From Nocardioides jejuensis (lineage in GTDB: Bacteria > Actinomycetota > Actinomycetes > Propionibacteriales > Nocardioidaceae), in assembly GCF_004337475.1 (NCBI RefSeq), contig NZ_SJZJ01000001.1:124001-188000 (forward strand): a stretch of 64,000 nt of DNA, read 5' to 3'. A program made the translations under genes and the position numbers. Position 1 is the stretch's first letter. Every line of letters starts with the position of its first letter. The notes below the pieces were generated by a model that was not told where the DNA came from, did not search any database, and was given only the letters and a program-made list of their open reading frames with translations. Of this stretch, positions 8,258-16,920 are shown one piece after another.

Positions 8258-9646
8258 ATGAGGAAGCTCCCCCTGTCCTTCCGTGATCCTGCGGAGGAAC
8301 GGGCCTTCCTCGAGGCCGACAACCGTGCCGCTGTCGCCCGCGGGCGTGCCTGCGTACTCCTGGCGCTCGTCATGAGCGCCCCGTTCCTGACCTTCGACGT
8401 CCTGCTGAGCGGTGGCCGTGCGGTAGTCATGGCAGTCCTCGCCGCGGGGTGCGCCGCCCTCGTTGCGGTTGCGGTGGTCACGACCTGGTGGCGGAACGTC
8501 GCGCGACACATCCAGCTCGTGATCGTGAGCGTGGTGGTCCTCTACTCCTGGGGTGCCTCGGCCACCGCCACGCTGACGCGCATCTCCCCCGACGATGCCG
8601 CGTTCAGCTCGATCCTGCTGTTGCTGGCCCTGGTCGGGGTCGCGCGCGTGCGGTTCGTGTCCGCGCTCGTCGCGACGGCGCTCGCCCTGCCACCGGCCCT
8701 CGTCGTCCTCGTCCTCGCCCACCCCGGCGTGAGCCACTCCCTCGTCCTGAACCTGATGTGCTTCACGGCGTTCAGCGTGCTCGACGTGACGATCGCCCTC
8801 GCTCTCGAACGCTCCCGCCGGCGCACCTTCCTGGCGCACCGCGCACTGGCCGCCGAGCGCAGGCGATCCGAGCGGCTGCTGCACACGGTCATCCCCGAGG
8901 ACGTCGCGCGGCGTCTCGCGACGAGCCCCCTGCCGATCGCCGACACGTACGACGACGTGACCGTCCTCTTCGCAGACATCGTCGGCTTCACGCCCCTCGC
9001 CGCGTCCCTGCCCGCCGCCGAGGTGGTCCGCCTCCTCGACCTCCTCTTCGGCCGCTTCGACGACCTCTGCGCGGTCCACGGGATGGAGAAGATCAAGACG
9101 ATCGGCGACGCGTACATGGCGGTGGCCGGCATCCGACCCTCCACGGACCATGCCGCTCGCGCGGTGGCTCTGGCGCTGGCCATGCAGCGCGAAGCCGCCG
9201 ACCTGGCCTCCTCGTGGCCCGCCGACCTCGCGCTGCGGATCGGGATCAGCTCCGGCCCCGTCGTCGCCGGGGTCATCGGACGCCGGACGTTCGCCTTCGA
9301 CCTCTGGGGAGACGCAGTCAACACGGCGAGCCGCATGGAGGCCCATGGCCGGGCCGGGCGCATCCACGTCTCCGCGGACACGCATGACCTGCTGGCCGAT
9401 CGCTACGACTTCAGCGGGCCGCACCTGACGGAGGTCAAGGGCAAGGGTGTGGTCCCGACGTACTTCCTCCTCGGACCTGGGGACAACCGCGGAGACGACC
9501 GTCACGTTGGGGTGAAAGGCTCCCCATCCCACCCGGAGCGTCGGCGTACGCCGCCTTGTCCTGAACCGGCAGACTGTCCCCATGAGCGACGACAGCCTCT
9601 CGATCTTCGGTCAGGACGCGGCCCCCAAGGCTGCCAACTCGGGTGA
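8258..9646 (+). CDS. Membrane-bound class III adenylate cyclase
   Basis: 462 aa. Six hydrophobic segments fill roughly residues 31-185, then a linker and a class III cyclase domain (about 230-405). Metal-binding Asp240 (VLFADIVGF) and Asp284 (KTIGDAY), base-selecting Lys in EKIK and Asp348 in FDLWGD, and transition-state Asn355/Arg359 are all present, so it should make cAMP. The catalytic domain ends near residue 405, but the frame stays open for about 55 more residues of intergenic-looking composition and runs 65 nt into the next gene. Either the stop has been lost or the tail is tolerated. ATG 8258 begins MRKLPL; cAMP targets are not encoded nearby. Confidence 0.88.
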   Translation: MRKLPLSFRDPAEERAFLEADNRAAVARGRACVLLALVMSAPFLTFDVLLSGGRAVVMAVLAAGCAALVAVAVVTTWWRNVARHIQLVIVSVVVLYSWGASATATLTRISPDDAAFSSILLLLALVGVARVRFVSALVATALALPPALVVLVLAHPGVSHSLVLNLMCFTAFSVLDVTIALALERSRRRTFLAHRALAAERRRSERLLHTVIPEDVARRLATSPLPIADTYDDVTVLFADIVGFTPLAASLPAAEVVRLLDLLFGRFDDLCAVHGMEKIKTIGDAYMAVAGIRPSTDHAARAVALALAMQREAADLASSWPADLALRIGISSGPVVAGVIGRRTFAFDLWGDAVNTASRMEAHGRAGRIHVSADTHDLLADRYDFSGPHLTEVKGKGVVPTYFLLGPGDNRGDDRHVGVKGSPSHPERRRTPPCPEPADCPHERRQPLDLRSGRGPQGCQLG

Positions 9647-10778
9647 CGTGGAGCGCACGCAGGTGATTCCTGTCGTGAAGGCGGGTTCCGCCCAGCCCAG
9701 CGCGCCTGCGCCGTCTGCACCTGCACGCCCCGCCGCGCCGGCCGCCTCGGCGCCCGCTTCGCCCTCTCCGGCGGCTCCGGCACGCCCCGCGACGCTCCCG
9801 GCCCTTCCCGTCGTGCGCCGCGGCTACGACGTCCCGGCGGTCGACAGCCTGCTGCGCCAGCTGGTGAGCGAGAAGGCCGGCCTGGGCAGCAGCCTGGGCG
9901 AGAGCGAGAAGCGCGTCATCGAGCTCGAGAAGCAGCTGAAGGCCCTCGAGGCCAAGCTCTCCGAGACCGAGGCCCCGACGTACGCCAGCCTCGGCGGCCG
10001 CGCCAACGAGCTGCTCCGCCTCGCCGAGGAGGAGGCCGACGACATCCGCAACGCCGCCGTCGCCGAGGCCACCGACATCCGGTCGCAGGCCACCAAGGAC
10101 GCCAAGGCGATCCGCGCCGAGGCGACCCGCGAGGCCGAGGACATGCGCGTCGTACAGCTCAAGGAGCTCGACGAGCAGCGCACCCGGATCCTGGCTGACG
10201 CCGAGCAGGAGCGGACCCTCGCGCGCAGCGAGGCCGCCGACCACCGCGCGTCCGCGCAGCGCGAGGCCGACCAGCACCGCCTGGCCGCCCAGCAGGAGAC
10301 CGCCGAGCTCCGCACGTCCGCGCAGCGCGAGGCCGAGAAGGCCCGGGCCGCTGCCGACCGCGAGGTCCAGGAGGCCCGCCGCACCCTCGCCGTGGAGAAG
10401 GAGCGCCTCGCCAAGGAGGCCGCCGACCACCACTCGACCGCCCTCGCCGAGACCAACCGTCTCGTCAAGGAGGCCGAGGACCGCTCCACCGCCGCCGAGA
10501 AGCGCGCCGGCGAGGCGATCGCCCAGGCCAACGCCCAGCGTCAGCAGGCCCAGACGGAGTCCGACGCCCTGCTGGTCCGCGCCCGTCGCGAGGCCGAGCA
10601 GATCGTCGCGTCCGCCCGCTCGCAGGCCGAGAACCTCACCGCCTCCGGCCAGGCCGAGGCGGAGCGCGAGCTCACTGACGTCCGCAACGAGGTCGCCCGC
10701 CTCGGCAAGCGCCGCGACGCGATCGTCGCGCAGCTCGCGCAGCTCCGCGACGTCGTCGCCGGTTTCGGCGAGGAGTGA
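9582..10778 (+). CDS. DivIVA-domain-like coiled-coil protein
   Basis: 398 aa in three parts: a short acidic head (1-35), an Ala/Pro-rich linker (36-75), then VVRRGYDVPAVDSLLRQL (77-94), which matches the DivIVA N-terminal pattern RGYD..VD.L, followed by about 300 residues of near-continuous coiled coil rich in Ala, Glu, Arg. DivIVA/Wag31-type proteins mark poles or septa in actinobacteria. The Pro-rich front is unlike Wag31, so this is a paralogue. The repeated REAE/AEAD heptads make the DNA low in complexity. Its start is overlapped by the adenylate cyclase ORF. It ends one base before the GTG of the AI-2E-type transporter, so the two are probably co-transcribed. Confidence 0.75.
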   Translation: MSDDSLSIFGQDAAPKAANSGDVERTQVIPVVKAGSAQPSAPAPSAPARPAAPAASAPASPSPAAPARPATLPALPVVRRGYDVPAVDSLLRQLVSEKAGLGSSLGESEKRVIELEKQLKALEAKLSETEAPTYASLGGRANELLRLAEEEADDIRNAAVAEATDIRSQATKDAKAIRAEATREAEDMRVVQLKELDEQRTRILADAEQERTLARSEAADHRASAQREADQHRLAAQQETAELRTSAQREAEKARAAADREVQEARRTLAVEKERLAKEAADHHSTALAETNRLVKEAEDRSTAAEKRAGEAIAQANAQRQQAQTESDALLVRARREAEQIVASARSQAENLTASGQAEAERELTDVRNEVARLGKRRDAIVAQLAQLRDVVAGFGEE

Positions 10779-10779
10779 C

Positions 10780-11853
10780 GTGGCGGCTCCGCAGAAGCCG
10801 GGCGGCTCGGCGCTCTCCCACGGCCCGTTCTACCTCGGTTTCTTCGGAGCCCTCGGCGCGCTCACGGCGTTCTGGCTGTGCAGCCAGGTGCTGGCCGTCG
10901 GCCACATCCTGGTCCTGATCGCGGTCTCGCTCTTCCTCGCTGCCGGCCTCAACCCCGCGGTCACCTGGATCACGCGCCGCCGGATCCGCGGCCGCAGCCT
11001 GCGGCGTCACTGGGCGCTGCTGATCGTCATCTCGCTGGTCATCGGGGTCCTCGCCCTCTTCGTCTCGGCGATCGTGCCGGTCATCGGCGACCAGGTCGCC
11101 CTGATCACCAAGCACGCGCCCGGCTGGCTCGACCAACTGCAGCACAACCGTCAGATCCAGAAGTGGAACGACGAGTTCGGGCTGATCGAGAAGGCGAAGG
11201 AGTACATCCAGAACGGCGACCTCGGGAAGCAGCTGTTCGGCGGCGTCCTCGGTTTCGGCCTGGCCGTGCTCTCCGCACTCGGCAACGCCTTCATCGTCAT
11301 CGTCCTGACGCTCTACTTCCTCGCCTCCATCGACTCGACGAAGGCGGCGCTCTACGAGCTCGCGCCGGCGTCGCGTCGCGCGCGCGTCGCCGAGCTCGGA
11401 GACCGGATCTTCACCAGTGTCGGCGGCTACGTCTCCGGCGCCTTCGTCGTCGCGCTCTGCGCCGGCATCAGCTCGCTGATCTTCCTGTTCGCCATCGGCC
11501 TGGGTCAGTACGCCGTGGCGCTGGCGTTCACGGTCGCCCTGCTCGACGTGATCCCCATGATCGGCGCGACGATCGGCGCCGTGGTCGTCACCGCGATCGG
11601 CTTCGCGACCGACGTGCGGATCGGCATCGCCTGCGCGATCTTCTACATCGTCTACCAGCAGGTCGAGAACTACGTGATCTACCCCAAGGTCATGAAGCGC
11701 TCGGTCAACGTGCCCGGTTCGGTCACGGTCATCGCGGCCCTCATCGGCGCCGCGCTCCTCGGCGTGGTCGGCGCGATGCTGGCGATCCCGACGGCCGCCG
11801 CGATCCTGCTGCTCCTGCGCGAGATCGTGATCAAGCGGCAGGACGCCGCCTGA
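10780..11853 (+). CDS. AI-2E family transporter
   Basis: 357-residue membrane protein with the family's layout: two membrane segments near the N terminus, a soluble loop (about residues 105-155, IQKWNDEFGLIEKAKEYIQN), then five or six more helices including AVALAFTVALLDVIPMIGATIGAV and the conserved VYQQVENYVIYPKVMKR motif. The family contains autoinducer-2 exporters and sodium/proton antiporters, so transport role is certain and substrate unknown. The start is the GTG at 10780, one base after the stop of the coiled-coil gene. It ends six bases from the convergent EamA gene with no obvious terminator between. Confidence 0.9.
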   Translation: MAAPQKPGGSALSHGPFYLGFFGALGALTAFWLCSQVLAVGHILVLIAVSLFLAAGLNPAVTWITRRRIRGRSLRRHWALLIVISLVIGVLALFVSAIVPVIGDQVALITKHAPGWLDQLQHNRQIQKWNDEFGLIEKAKEYIQNGDLGKQLFGGVLGFGLAVLSALGNAFIVIVLTLYFLASIDSTKAALYELAPASRRARVAELGDRIFTSVGGYVSGAFVVALCAGISSLIFLFAIGLGQYAVALAFTVALLDVIPMIGATIGAVVVTAIGFATDVRIGIACAIFYIVYQQVENYVIYPKVMKRSVNVPGSVTVIAALIGAALLGVVGAMLAIPTAAAILLLLREIVIKRQDAA

Positions 11854-11859
11854 CCCGGC

Positions 11860-12801
11860 TCAGGCCGCAACCGGCGGTATCGCCGGCTCCTCGCTGATCG
11901 CCACGATCTCCTCCGGCTCCCCGAGCTTCACGAGGACGACGCCTGCGAGGATGCCGACCCCACCGAGCCCCTGGACCAGGTGCGGCTCCTGTCCGAGCAG
12001 GATCCATGCCGTGTGGAGCGCAGCAACCACCTCGAGCAGCGCCACGAACGACGCGAGACGCGATCCGAGCAGCCGCGAGCCATTGATGCCCGACAGGTAG
12101 GCGATCGCCGTCGCGACGACGCCGACCAGGACCAGCGGCACCCAGAACGGCGCCTCGAGCTCCCGGAAGTGCACCGGCGTGGTGGTTGCGTGCATCTCGA
12201 GCACCCCGGTCCACCCGAGGACGGCCAGGATCGCGGCGCCGAGCACGAACCCTGTCCCCGCGAGCGCCACCGGCGGGAGCTCGGTGTGCTGTGCCGAGGC
12301 GATGAAGTAGACGGCGCAGCCGACCATCGCCGCGAGGGCCCAGATCACCCCGGCCATGCTGACGTCGTTGCTGCCCGAGAAGACGTCGAGCACGAAGAGC
12401 AGGCCGACGAGGGCCACGCCACCGCCAGCCGCCGTGAGGACGGTCGGTCGCTGACCGTGGCGGAGCCAGAGCCAGACGAGGACGAGCACGGGCGCGGTGT
12501 ACTCGATCAGCAGCGCGACGGCCACGTCCATGTGCGCGACCGCGCTGTAGTACGAGAACTGGGTGAACGCCACCACCACGACGCCGTACGCCGCGACCAG
12601 GCGCGCCTCGCTCCGCAGCAGCGACCACCGACCGCGCAGTGCCCGCAGCGTCAGGGGAAGCAGCACGAGCGAGGCCACGATGACACGGCACAACACGACT
12701 GCCGCCGGAGACCAGCCAGTGTCGAGCAGCGGACGGGCCAACGTGCCGGAGAACCCGAAGGTCGCCGCCGCCACGACGGACCAGAGCAGCCCTCGACGCA
12801 T
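11860..12801 (-). CDS. EamA/DMT superfamily transporter
   Basis: 313-residue drug/metabolite transporter with ten membrane segments arranged as two EamA halves. The N-terminal GLLWSVVAAATFGFSGTLARP and the second-half opening ALAAMVGCAVYFIASAQHT are typical. I start at ATG 12801 (MRRGLLWS) because it matches family starts; ATGs at 12813 and 12822 are also in frame and none has a strong Shine-Dalgarno. It is divergent from a CGNR zinc-finger protein, a frequent partner in actinobacteria that may regulate it. Substrate unknown; metabolite efflux is the usual role. The last residues are Pro/Ala-rich and hydrophilic. Confidence 0.88.
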   Translation of the reverse strand: MRRGLLWSVVAAATFGFSGTLARPLLDTGWSPAAVVLCRVIVASLVLLPLTLRALRGRWSLLRSEARLVAAYGVVVVAFTQFSYYSAVAHMDVAVALLIEYTAPVLVLVWLWLRHGQRPTVLTAAGGGVALVGLLFVLDVFSGSNDVSMAGVIWALAAMVGCAVYFIASAQHTELPPVALAGTGFVLGAAILAVLGWTGVLEMHATTTPVHFRELEAPFWVPLVLVGVVATAIAYLSGINGSRLLGSRLASFVALLEVVAALHTAWILLGQEPHLVQGLGGVGILAGVVLVKLGEPEEIVAISEEPAIPPVAA

Positions 12802-12826
12802 GTCATGAGTCATTCCCAGCATGACA
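12801..12826. promoter_or_regulatory. Inverted repeat between the EamA and CGNR genes
   Basis: TGTCATG (12801-12807) is matched by CATGACA (12820-12826), with a 12-bp spacer. It lies over the possible starts of the EamA gene and 36 bp from the GTG of the CGNR gene, where a regulator could act on both. Short arms make chance occurrence possible. Confidence 0.3.
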
Positions 12827-12861
12827 CATGACGGTAGGCGGCTCTTCGGTAGCCTGTCAAA

Positions 12862-13404
12862 GTGCTTTTCGCCCATGACACCGAGATGAACCTGAAGGCC
12901 GCCACCGCGCTGGTCAACAGCCTCTTCTCGAGCCCGCGCGACAGCGACCGGCTCTCGACGACAGATGACCTCGACGAGTTCTTCCGCGAGCACTCCTACA
13001 ACTTCGCACCGCGCGCGACGACGGAGCTGCTGGGCGAGGTGCAGGCACTGCGCGCGCCCCTGCGCGACCTGCTCACGTCGCCGCGCGACGAGGCCGCAGA
13101 GACGGTCAACGCCTGGCTCTCCGAGGCCGGCGCACTCCCCCAGCTGGTCCGCCACGACGCCCTCGACTGGCACGTGCACGCCGTGCCGACCGACGCCCAC
13201 GTGCCCGTGCAGATGCGCGTCGAAACCGCCATGGCGCTGATCGACCTGATCCGCTCCGACGAGCTGAGCCGACTGGCCGTCTGCGCCGACGAGCAGTGCG
13301 AGGGCATCGTCCTGGACCTGTCGCGCAACCGGTCCCGGCGGTTCTGCTCGACCACGTGCGGCAACCGCGCCGCGGTCGCGGCGTACCGGGCGCGCCAGTC
13401 CTGA
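12862..13404 (+). CDS. CGNR zinc-finger (ABATE-type) protein, probable regulator
   Basis: 180 aa. The C terminus has the CGNR zinc finger: Cys141 and Cys146, then DLSRNRSRRFCS and CGNR with Cys162 and Cys166. The N-terminal part is the ABATE region, thought to be a stress-sensing domain of transcription regulators (family knowledge, not shown here). The first residues (NLKAATALVNSL) match ABATE openings. The GTG at 12862 is used; an ATG at 12886 is possible. It is divergent from the EamA transporter with 60 bp between, which suggests it controls that exporter and itself. Confidence 0.82.
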   Translation: MLFAHDTEMNLKAATALVNSLFSSPRDSDRLSTTDDLDEFFREHSYNFAPRATTELLGEVQALRAPLRDLLTSPRDEAAETVNAWLSEAGALPQLVRHDALDWHVHAVPTDAHVPVQMRVETAMALIDLIRSDELSRLAVCADEQCEGIVLDLSRNRSRRFCSTTCGNRAAVAAYRARQS

Positions 13405-13428
13405 CGCGGCGCCGCTGAGTCAGCCGAG

Positions 13429-14202
13429 TCAGCCGACGAAGCGCTGGAGGACCTCGCGGAAGACCTCCGGCTGCTCGGAGTGCACCCAGTGCCCCGCGCC
13501 CTTGATCATCACCTTGCGCACGCGCGGGAAGAGCGCCTCCATCGCCGGCGCGTACTCGTCCTTCACATAGCCCGAGTCCGCCCCACCGACCCACAGCACG
13601 GGCCCGGCGTACGGCGGGAGGCCGGCGACTGCCTCGGCGGGCCAGCCCGAGATCGTGCCGAGCTCGTCGCGCAGCAGTGCGAGGTTGGGCTGCCACGCCC
13701 AGCCCTCCGGCGTACGACGAAGGTTCTGCAGGAGGAACGAGCGGACACCCGTGTCCGGCACGGCGTCGCGCAGCGCGGCGTCGGCGTCCTCGCGGGAGGC
13801 ACCCGGGGCGAGGTCAGCACCCAGCATCGCGTCGATGTAGCCACGGAATCCCGAGCCGTTGGCATAGGCGACCGGCGCCATGTCGACGACCATCAGCCGC
13901 TCGACCAGCTCCGGGTGCCGCAGCGCCAGGATCATCGACGCCTTGGCACCCATCGAGTGTCCGACGAGGGCAACCGGGTCCGCGGGATCGAGCAGCTCGG
14001 CGACCTGGTCGGCCATCCAGACGTAGTCCATCCGGTCGCTCCACGGCGAACGCCCGTGGTTGGGCATGTCGACGAGCAGCACCCGGTGACGGGCCGCGAG
14101 CGCCCGCGCGTGCTGGGTCCAGTTGCGGCCCTGCCCGAAGAGACCGTGACAGAAGACGACCCGGCTGCCGGACTCGCCGTACGACGTGGTGTGGAGTGAC
14201 AC
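13429..14202 (-). CDS. Alpha/beta hydrolase (YbfF-like esterase)
   Basis: 257-residue single-domain hydrolase. It has the oxyanion segment CHGLFGQGRNW (18-28), MPNHGRSPW, and the nucleophile elbow GHSMGAKASM with Ser83; the C-terminal GAGHWVHSEQP carries the catalytic His. Sequence pattern is that of the YbfF esterase group, which act on short acyl esters or acyl-CoA. No signal peptide, so cytosolic. It stands alone: the CGNR gene converges on it and the metallo-hydrolase diverges from it 38 bp away. Confidence 0.85.
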   Translation of the reverse strand: MSLHTTSYGESGSRVVFCHGLFGQGRNWTQHARALAARHRVLLVDMPNHGRSPWSDRMDYVWMADQVAELLDPADPVALVGHSMGAKASMILALRHPELVERLMVVDMAPVAYANGSGFRGYIDAMLGADLAPGASREDADAALRDAVPDTGVRSFLLQNLRRTPEGWAWQPNLALLRDELGTISGWPAEAVAGLPPYAGPVLWVGGADSGYVKDEYAPAMEALFPRVRKVMIKGAGHWVHSEQPEVFREVLQRFVG

Positions 14203-14240
14203 GGGCTGCAGTCTCCCACCATCCGCAGTAGCGTCGGCCC

Positions 14241-14975
14241 ATGCCCCGCCTCACCGTCACGCAAGTCGCCGACGGCCTGCACCTCGCCTCGACCGGACTG
14301 GTCAACTGGATCCTCGCCGAGGAGGACGGGCAGGTCACGCTCGTCGACGCCGGCTATCCCGGCGATGCGTGCCGGGTCCGCGAGTCGCTCGACCGGATCG
14401 GCCGGACGATGGACGACGTCGCTGCCGTCCTCGTCACGCATGCCCACGTCGACCACATCGGCGGCATCGCGTGGAGTGGCCTGACCGCTCCCGTGCTGAC
14501 AGGCGCCGACGAGGTGCCGCACGCCAAGCGCGAGTTCCTCCAGCAGGCGACCGAGAAGGACGTCCTGCTGCGCGCGTGGAACCCGCGTGTGCTGCTCTGG
14601 TCGCTCCGCATCCTCGCCGTCGGCGCGACCCGCGACGTCGCCATCTCGGACGTCACGGCCGTGGCATCGGGCACTCCCCTGGACCTCCCCGGCCGGCCCG
14701 TCGCGGTCCCGACGCCCGGGCACACGAGCGGCCACACGGCGTACCACTTCGGGGGTGCGGGGGCCGTCGCCACCGGTGACGCGCTGGTGACCGGACACCC
14801 CGTGACCGGCGTACGTCGACCGCACCTGCTGCCGGGCTTCTTCAGCCATGCGCCGGACGAGGTCGCCCGCGGCCTCGACGCGCTCACCGCGCTCGACGCC
14901 GATGCGGTGCTGCCCGGCCACGGGCCGCTGTGGCGCGGGTCGGTCCGCGACGCGGTGGAGCTGGCGCGGGCCTGA
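14241..14975 (+). CDS. Metallo-beta-lactamase fold hydrolase
   Basis: 244 aa with the binuclear zinc signature THAHVDHIG (66-74), second-shell Asp38 in LVDAG, and PTPGHTSGHTAYHF carrying the next metal His. A late LPGHGPLWRGS supplies the last. The family includes glyoxalase II, lactonases and thioesterases; no feature here points to one. The start is ATG 14241, 38 bp from the divergent esterase gene, leaving only a short shared promoter. It ends before a hairpin at 14989-15022. Confidence 0.87.
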   Translation: MPRLTVTQVADGLHLASTGLVNWILAEEDGQVTLVDAGYPGDACRVRESLDRIGRTMDDVAAVLVTHAHVDHIGGIAWSGLTAPVLTGADEVPHAKREFLQQATEKDVLLRAWNPRVLLWSLRILAVGATRDVAISDVTAVASGTPLDLPGRPVAVPTPGHTSGHTAYHFGGAGAVATGDALVTGHPVTGVRRPHLLPGFFSHAPDEVARGLDALTALDADAVLPGHGPLWRGSVRDAVELARA

Positions 14976-14988
14976 GGCTGAGAAAGCA

Positions 14989-15022
14989 GACGCGGCGCCG
15001 ACCCGAAGGTCGACGCCGCGTC
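14989..15022. terminator. Bidirectional hairpin terminator
   Basis: Arms 14989-15003 and 15008-15022 pair over 15 bp with one mismatch around a CGAA loop. It is placed between two convergent genes (metallo-hydrolase and 3-hydroxyacyl-CoA dehydrogenase). There is no T-run, as is common in high-GC actinobacteria. Confidence 0.7.
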
Positions 15023-15039
15023 AGGGTTCAGTGACTGGC

Positions 15040-16122
15040 TCAGGCCGAGTAGTCGTAGAAGCCCTTCTTGGTCTTGCGGCCGAGCTCGCCCGCCTCGACC
15101 TTGGCGATCAGCGTCGCGGCCGGCTCGAACTCCGGGGCCTCGGCGCCGAAGGTCTCGAAGAGCTCCTTCTCGATGGCGAGCGAGACGTCGTTGCCGACGA
15201 GGTCGAGCAGCGCGAACGGACCCATCGGGAAGCCGGTCTGCTCCTTGATCGCGGCGTCGATCTCCTCCATGGAGGCCTGACCCGACTCGAGCAGCTTCAC
15301 CGCGTCGTTGAGGTACGGGAAGAGGAGGCAGTTGACGATGAAGCCCGAGCGGTCACCACAGGAGACGGCGACCTTCTTGATGTTCGCGCAGAGGGCGAGC
15401 ACGGTCTCGGCGACGTCGGCGCTGGTGGCCTCGGTCGTGACGACCTCGACCAGCTTGAGGATCGTGGCCGGGTTGAAGAAGTGCATGCCGATGACGGACT
15501 CGGGGCGGCTCGTGGCCTCGCCCAGCTTGGTGATCGGCATCGACGACGTCGTGGTCGCGAGGATCGCGCCCGGCTTGCAGATCCGGTCGAGGTCCTTGTA
15601 GAGCTCGGTCTTGATCGCGAGGTCCTCGGCGATGGCCTCGACGACGATGTCGACGTCGGCGAGCGCCTCACGCTCGGTCGAGCCGATCAGGCGGCCCAGG
15701 ACGTCGGACTTGGCATCCTCGGTGAGGCGGCCCTTCTCGACGAGCTTGGACAGGCCCTTGTCGATGAAGGAGACGACACCGTCGAGCTTGTCCTGGCCAC
15801 GGCCCACGTAGACGACGTCGTAGCCGGCCTGGGCGAAGACCTGGATCATGCCGGAGGCCATCGTGCCGGTGCCGACGACACCGACCTTGTTGATCTCGAT
15901 CTTGAACTCGGCGGCAGCCGCGTCGGCCGCGCCGTCGGCCGGGGTGAAGATGCCGCGCTCCTGGGCGACCGTCATCGGGCCCTTCGGGTAGCCGCAGCCG
16001 TAGATCATGCCGTTGTCGATGTCGACGGCGGAGGCGTATCCCGCCTCGAACATGCGGATGGCGTGGTTGAGGTACGGCAGGATCAGCGTGTCGGCGATCT
16101 GCTCGTTGGTCAGGTCGGTCAT
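15040..16122 (-). CDS. 3-hydroxybutyryl-CoA dehydrogenase with an extra N-terminal 3HCDH_C-like segment
   Basis: NAD-dependent 3-hydroxyacyl-CoA dehydrogenase of 360 aa. A normal enzyme is seen from about residue 76: Rossmann motif GTGTMASG (84-91), catalytic HFFNPATILKLVEV, and a C-terminal domain with RSGFIVN and GFPMGPFALLDLVGND. In front lies a 65-residue segment (ILPYLNHAIRMFEAGYAS, IDNGMIYGCGYPKGPM) that resembles the second half of the same C-terminal domain, so the order is C-like, N, C. Start ATG 16122 matches this reading; the open frame upstream looks non-coding. The enzyme serves butyrate/PHB or ethylmalonyl-CoA metabolism; the latter fits MeaA at 24.3-26.3 kb. The extra segment could shape the dimer. 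Confidence 0.87.
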   Translation of the reverse strand: MTDLTNEQIADTLILPYLNHAIRMFEAGYASAVDIDNGMIYGCGYPKGPMTVAQERGIFTPADGAADAAAAEFKIEINKVGVVGTGTMASGMIQVFAQAGYDVVYVGRGQDKLDGVVSFIDKGLSKLVEKGRLTEDAKSDVLGRLIGSTEREALADVDIVVEAIAEDLAIKTELYKDLDRICKPGAILATTTSSMPITKLGEATSRPESVIGMHFFNPATILKLVEVVTTEATSADVAETVLALCANIKKVAVSCGDRSGFIVNCLLFPYLNDAVKLLESGQASMEEIDAAIKEQTGFPMGPFALLDLVGNDVSLAIEKELFETFGAEAPEFEPAATLIAKVEAGELGRKTKKGFYDYSA

Positions 16123-16221
16123 GCGCGCGATCTTTCCACGGCGGCGGGATCCGGCGTACCCGCGCCCGGAGCGTGAGCAGGCCCGCGGCGTACGTCGGGT
16201 AGGTTGAACTACCCTCGGCGC

Positions 16222-16920
16222 GTGAGGATCGTCGTTGCGCGTTGCCAGGTCGACTACGCGGGTCGCCTGTCGGCGCACCTGCCGATGGCCACCCGAGTCC
16301 TGATGCTGAAGTCGGACGGATCGGTGCTGGTCCACAGCGACGGCGGCTCCTACAAGCCGCTCAACTGGATGAGCCCGCCGTGCTCGGTCCGCGAGGGCGC
16401 GACCGACGAGGGCCAGATCGAGTGGATCGTCACGTCGAAGGCACCGTCCAAGGGGCAGCCCGACACGCTCCGGATCCTCCTCGAGGAGATCCACCACGAC
16501 TCCTCCCACGATCTCGGCATCGACCCCGGCCTGCAGAAGGACGGCGTCGAGAAGCACCTGCAGGAGCTCCTGGCCGAGCACCCCGGCACGCTGGCCGACG
16601 GCCTCACGCTCGTACGCCGGGAGTACCCCACCGCCATCGGACCGGTCGACCTGATGTGCCGTGACGCGGGCGGACAGTCGGTCGCCGTCGAGATCAAGCG
16701 CCGAGGCGAGATCGACGGCGTCGAGCAGCTGACGCGCTACCTCGAGCTGCTCAACCGCGACCCGCTCCTGACCACCAAGGGCGGCGTACGCGGCATCTTC
16801 GCGGCGCAGGAGATCAAGCCGCAGGCCCGCGTGCTCGCCGAGGACCGCGGCATCCAGTGCGCCGTCGTCGACTACAACGCGCTCCGCGGACTCGACGACC
16901 CCACCGACCGGCTCTTCTAG
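16222..16920 (+). CDS. nucS: Endonuclease NucS/EndoMS (mismatch-specific)
   Basis: 232 aa. The opening [20 protein letters not shown] and [11 protein letters not shown] are hallmark NucS sequences, and the C-terminal nuclease domain has GPVDLMCRD followed by [20 protein letters not shown] with the catalytic Asp, Glu, Lys. In actinobacteria lacking MutS/MutL, NucS cuts both strands at mismatches and gives non-canonical mismatch repair. The start is the GTG at 16222; the longer frame upstream begins in the promoter. It is divergent from the hydroxyacyl-CoA dehydrogenase and its last bases overlap the stop of the pentapeptide gene on the other strand. Confidence 0.95.
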   Translation: MRIVVARCQVDYAGRLSAHLPMATRVLMLKSDGSVLVHSDGGSYKPLNWMSPPCSVREGATDEGQIEWIVTSKAPSKGQPDTLRILLEEIHHDSSHDLGIDPGLQKDGVEKHLQELLAEHPGTLADGLTLVRREYPTAIGPVDLMCRDAGGQSVAVEIKRRGEIDGVEQLTRYLELLNRDPLLTTKGGVRGIFAAQEIKPQARVLAEDRGIQCAVVDYNALRGLDDPTDRLF

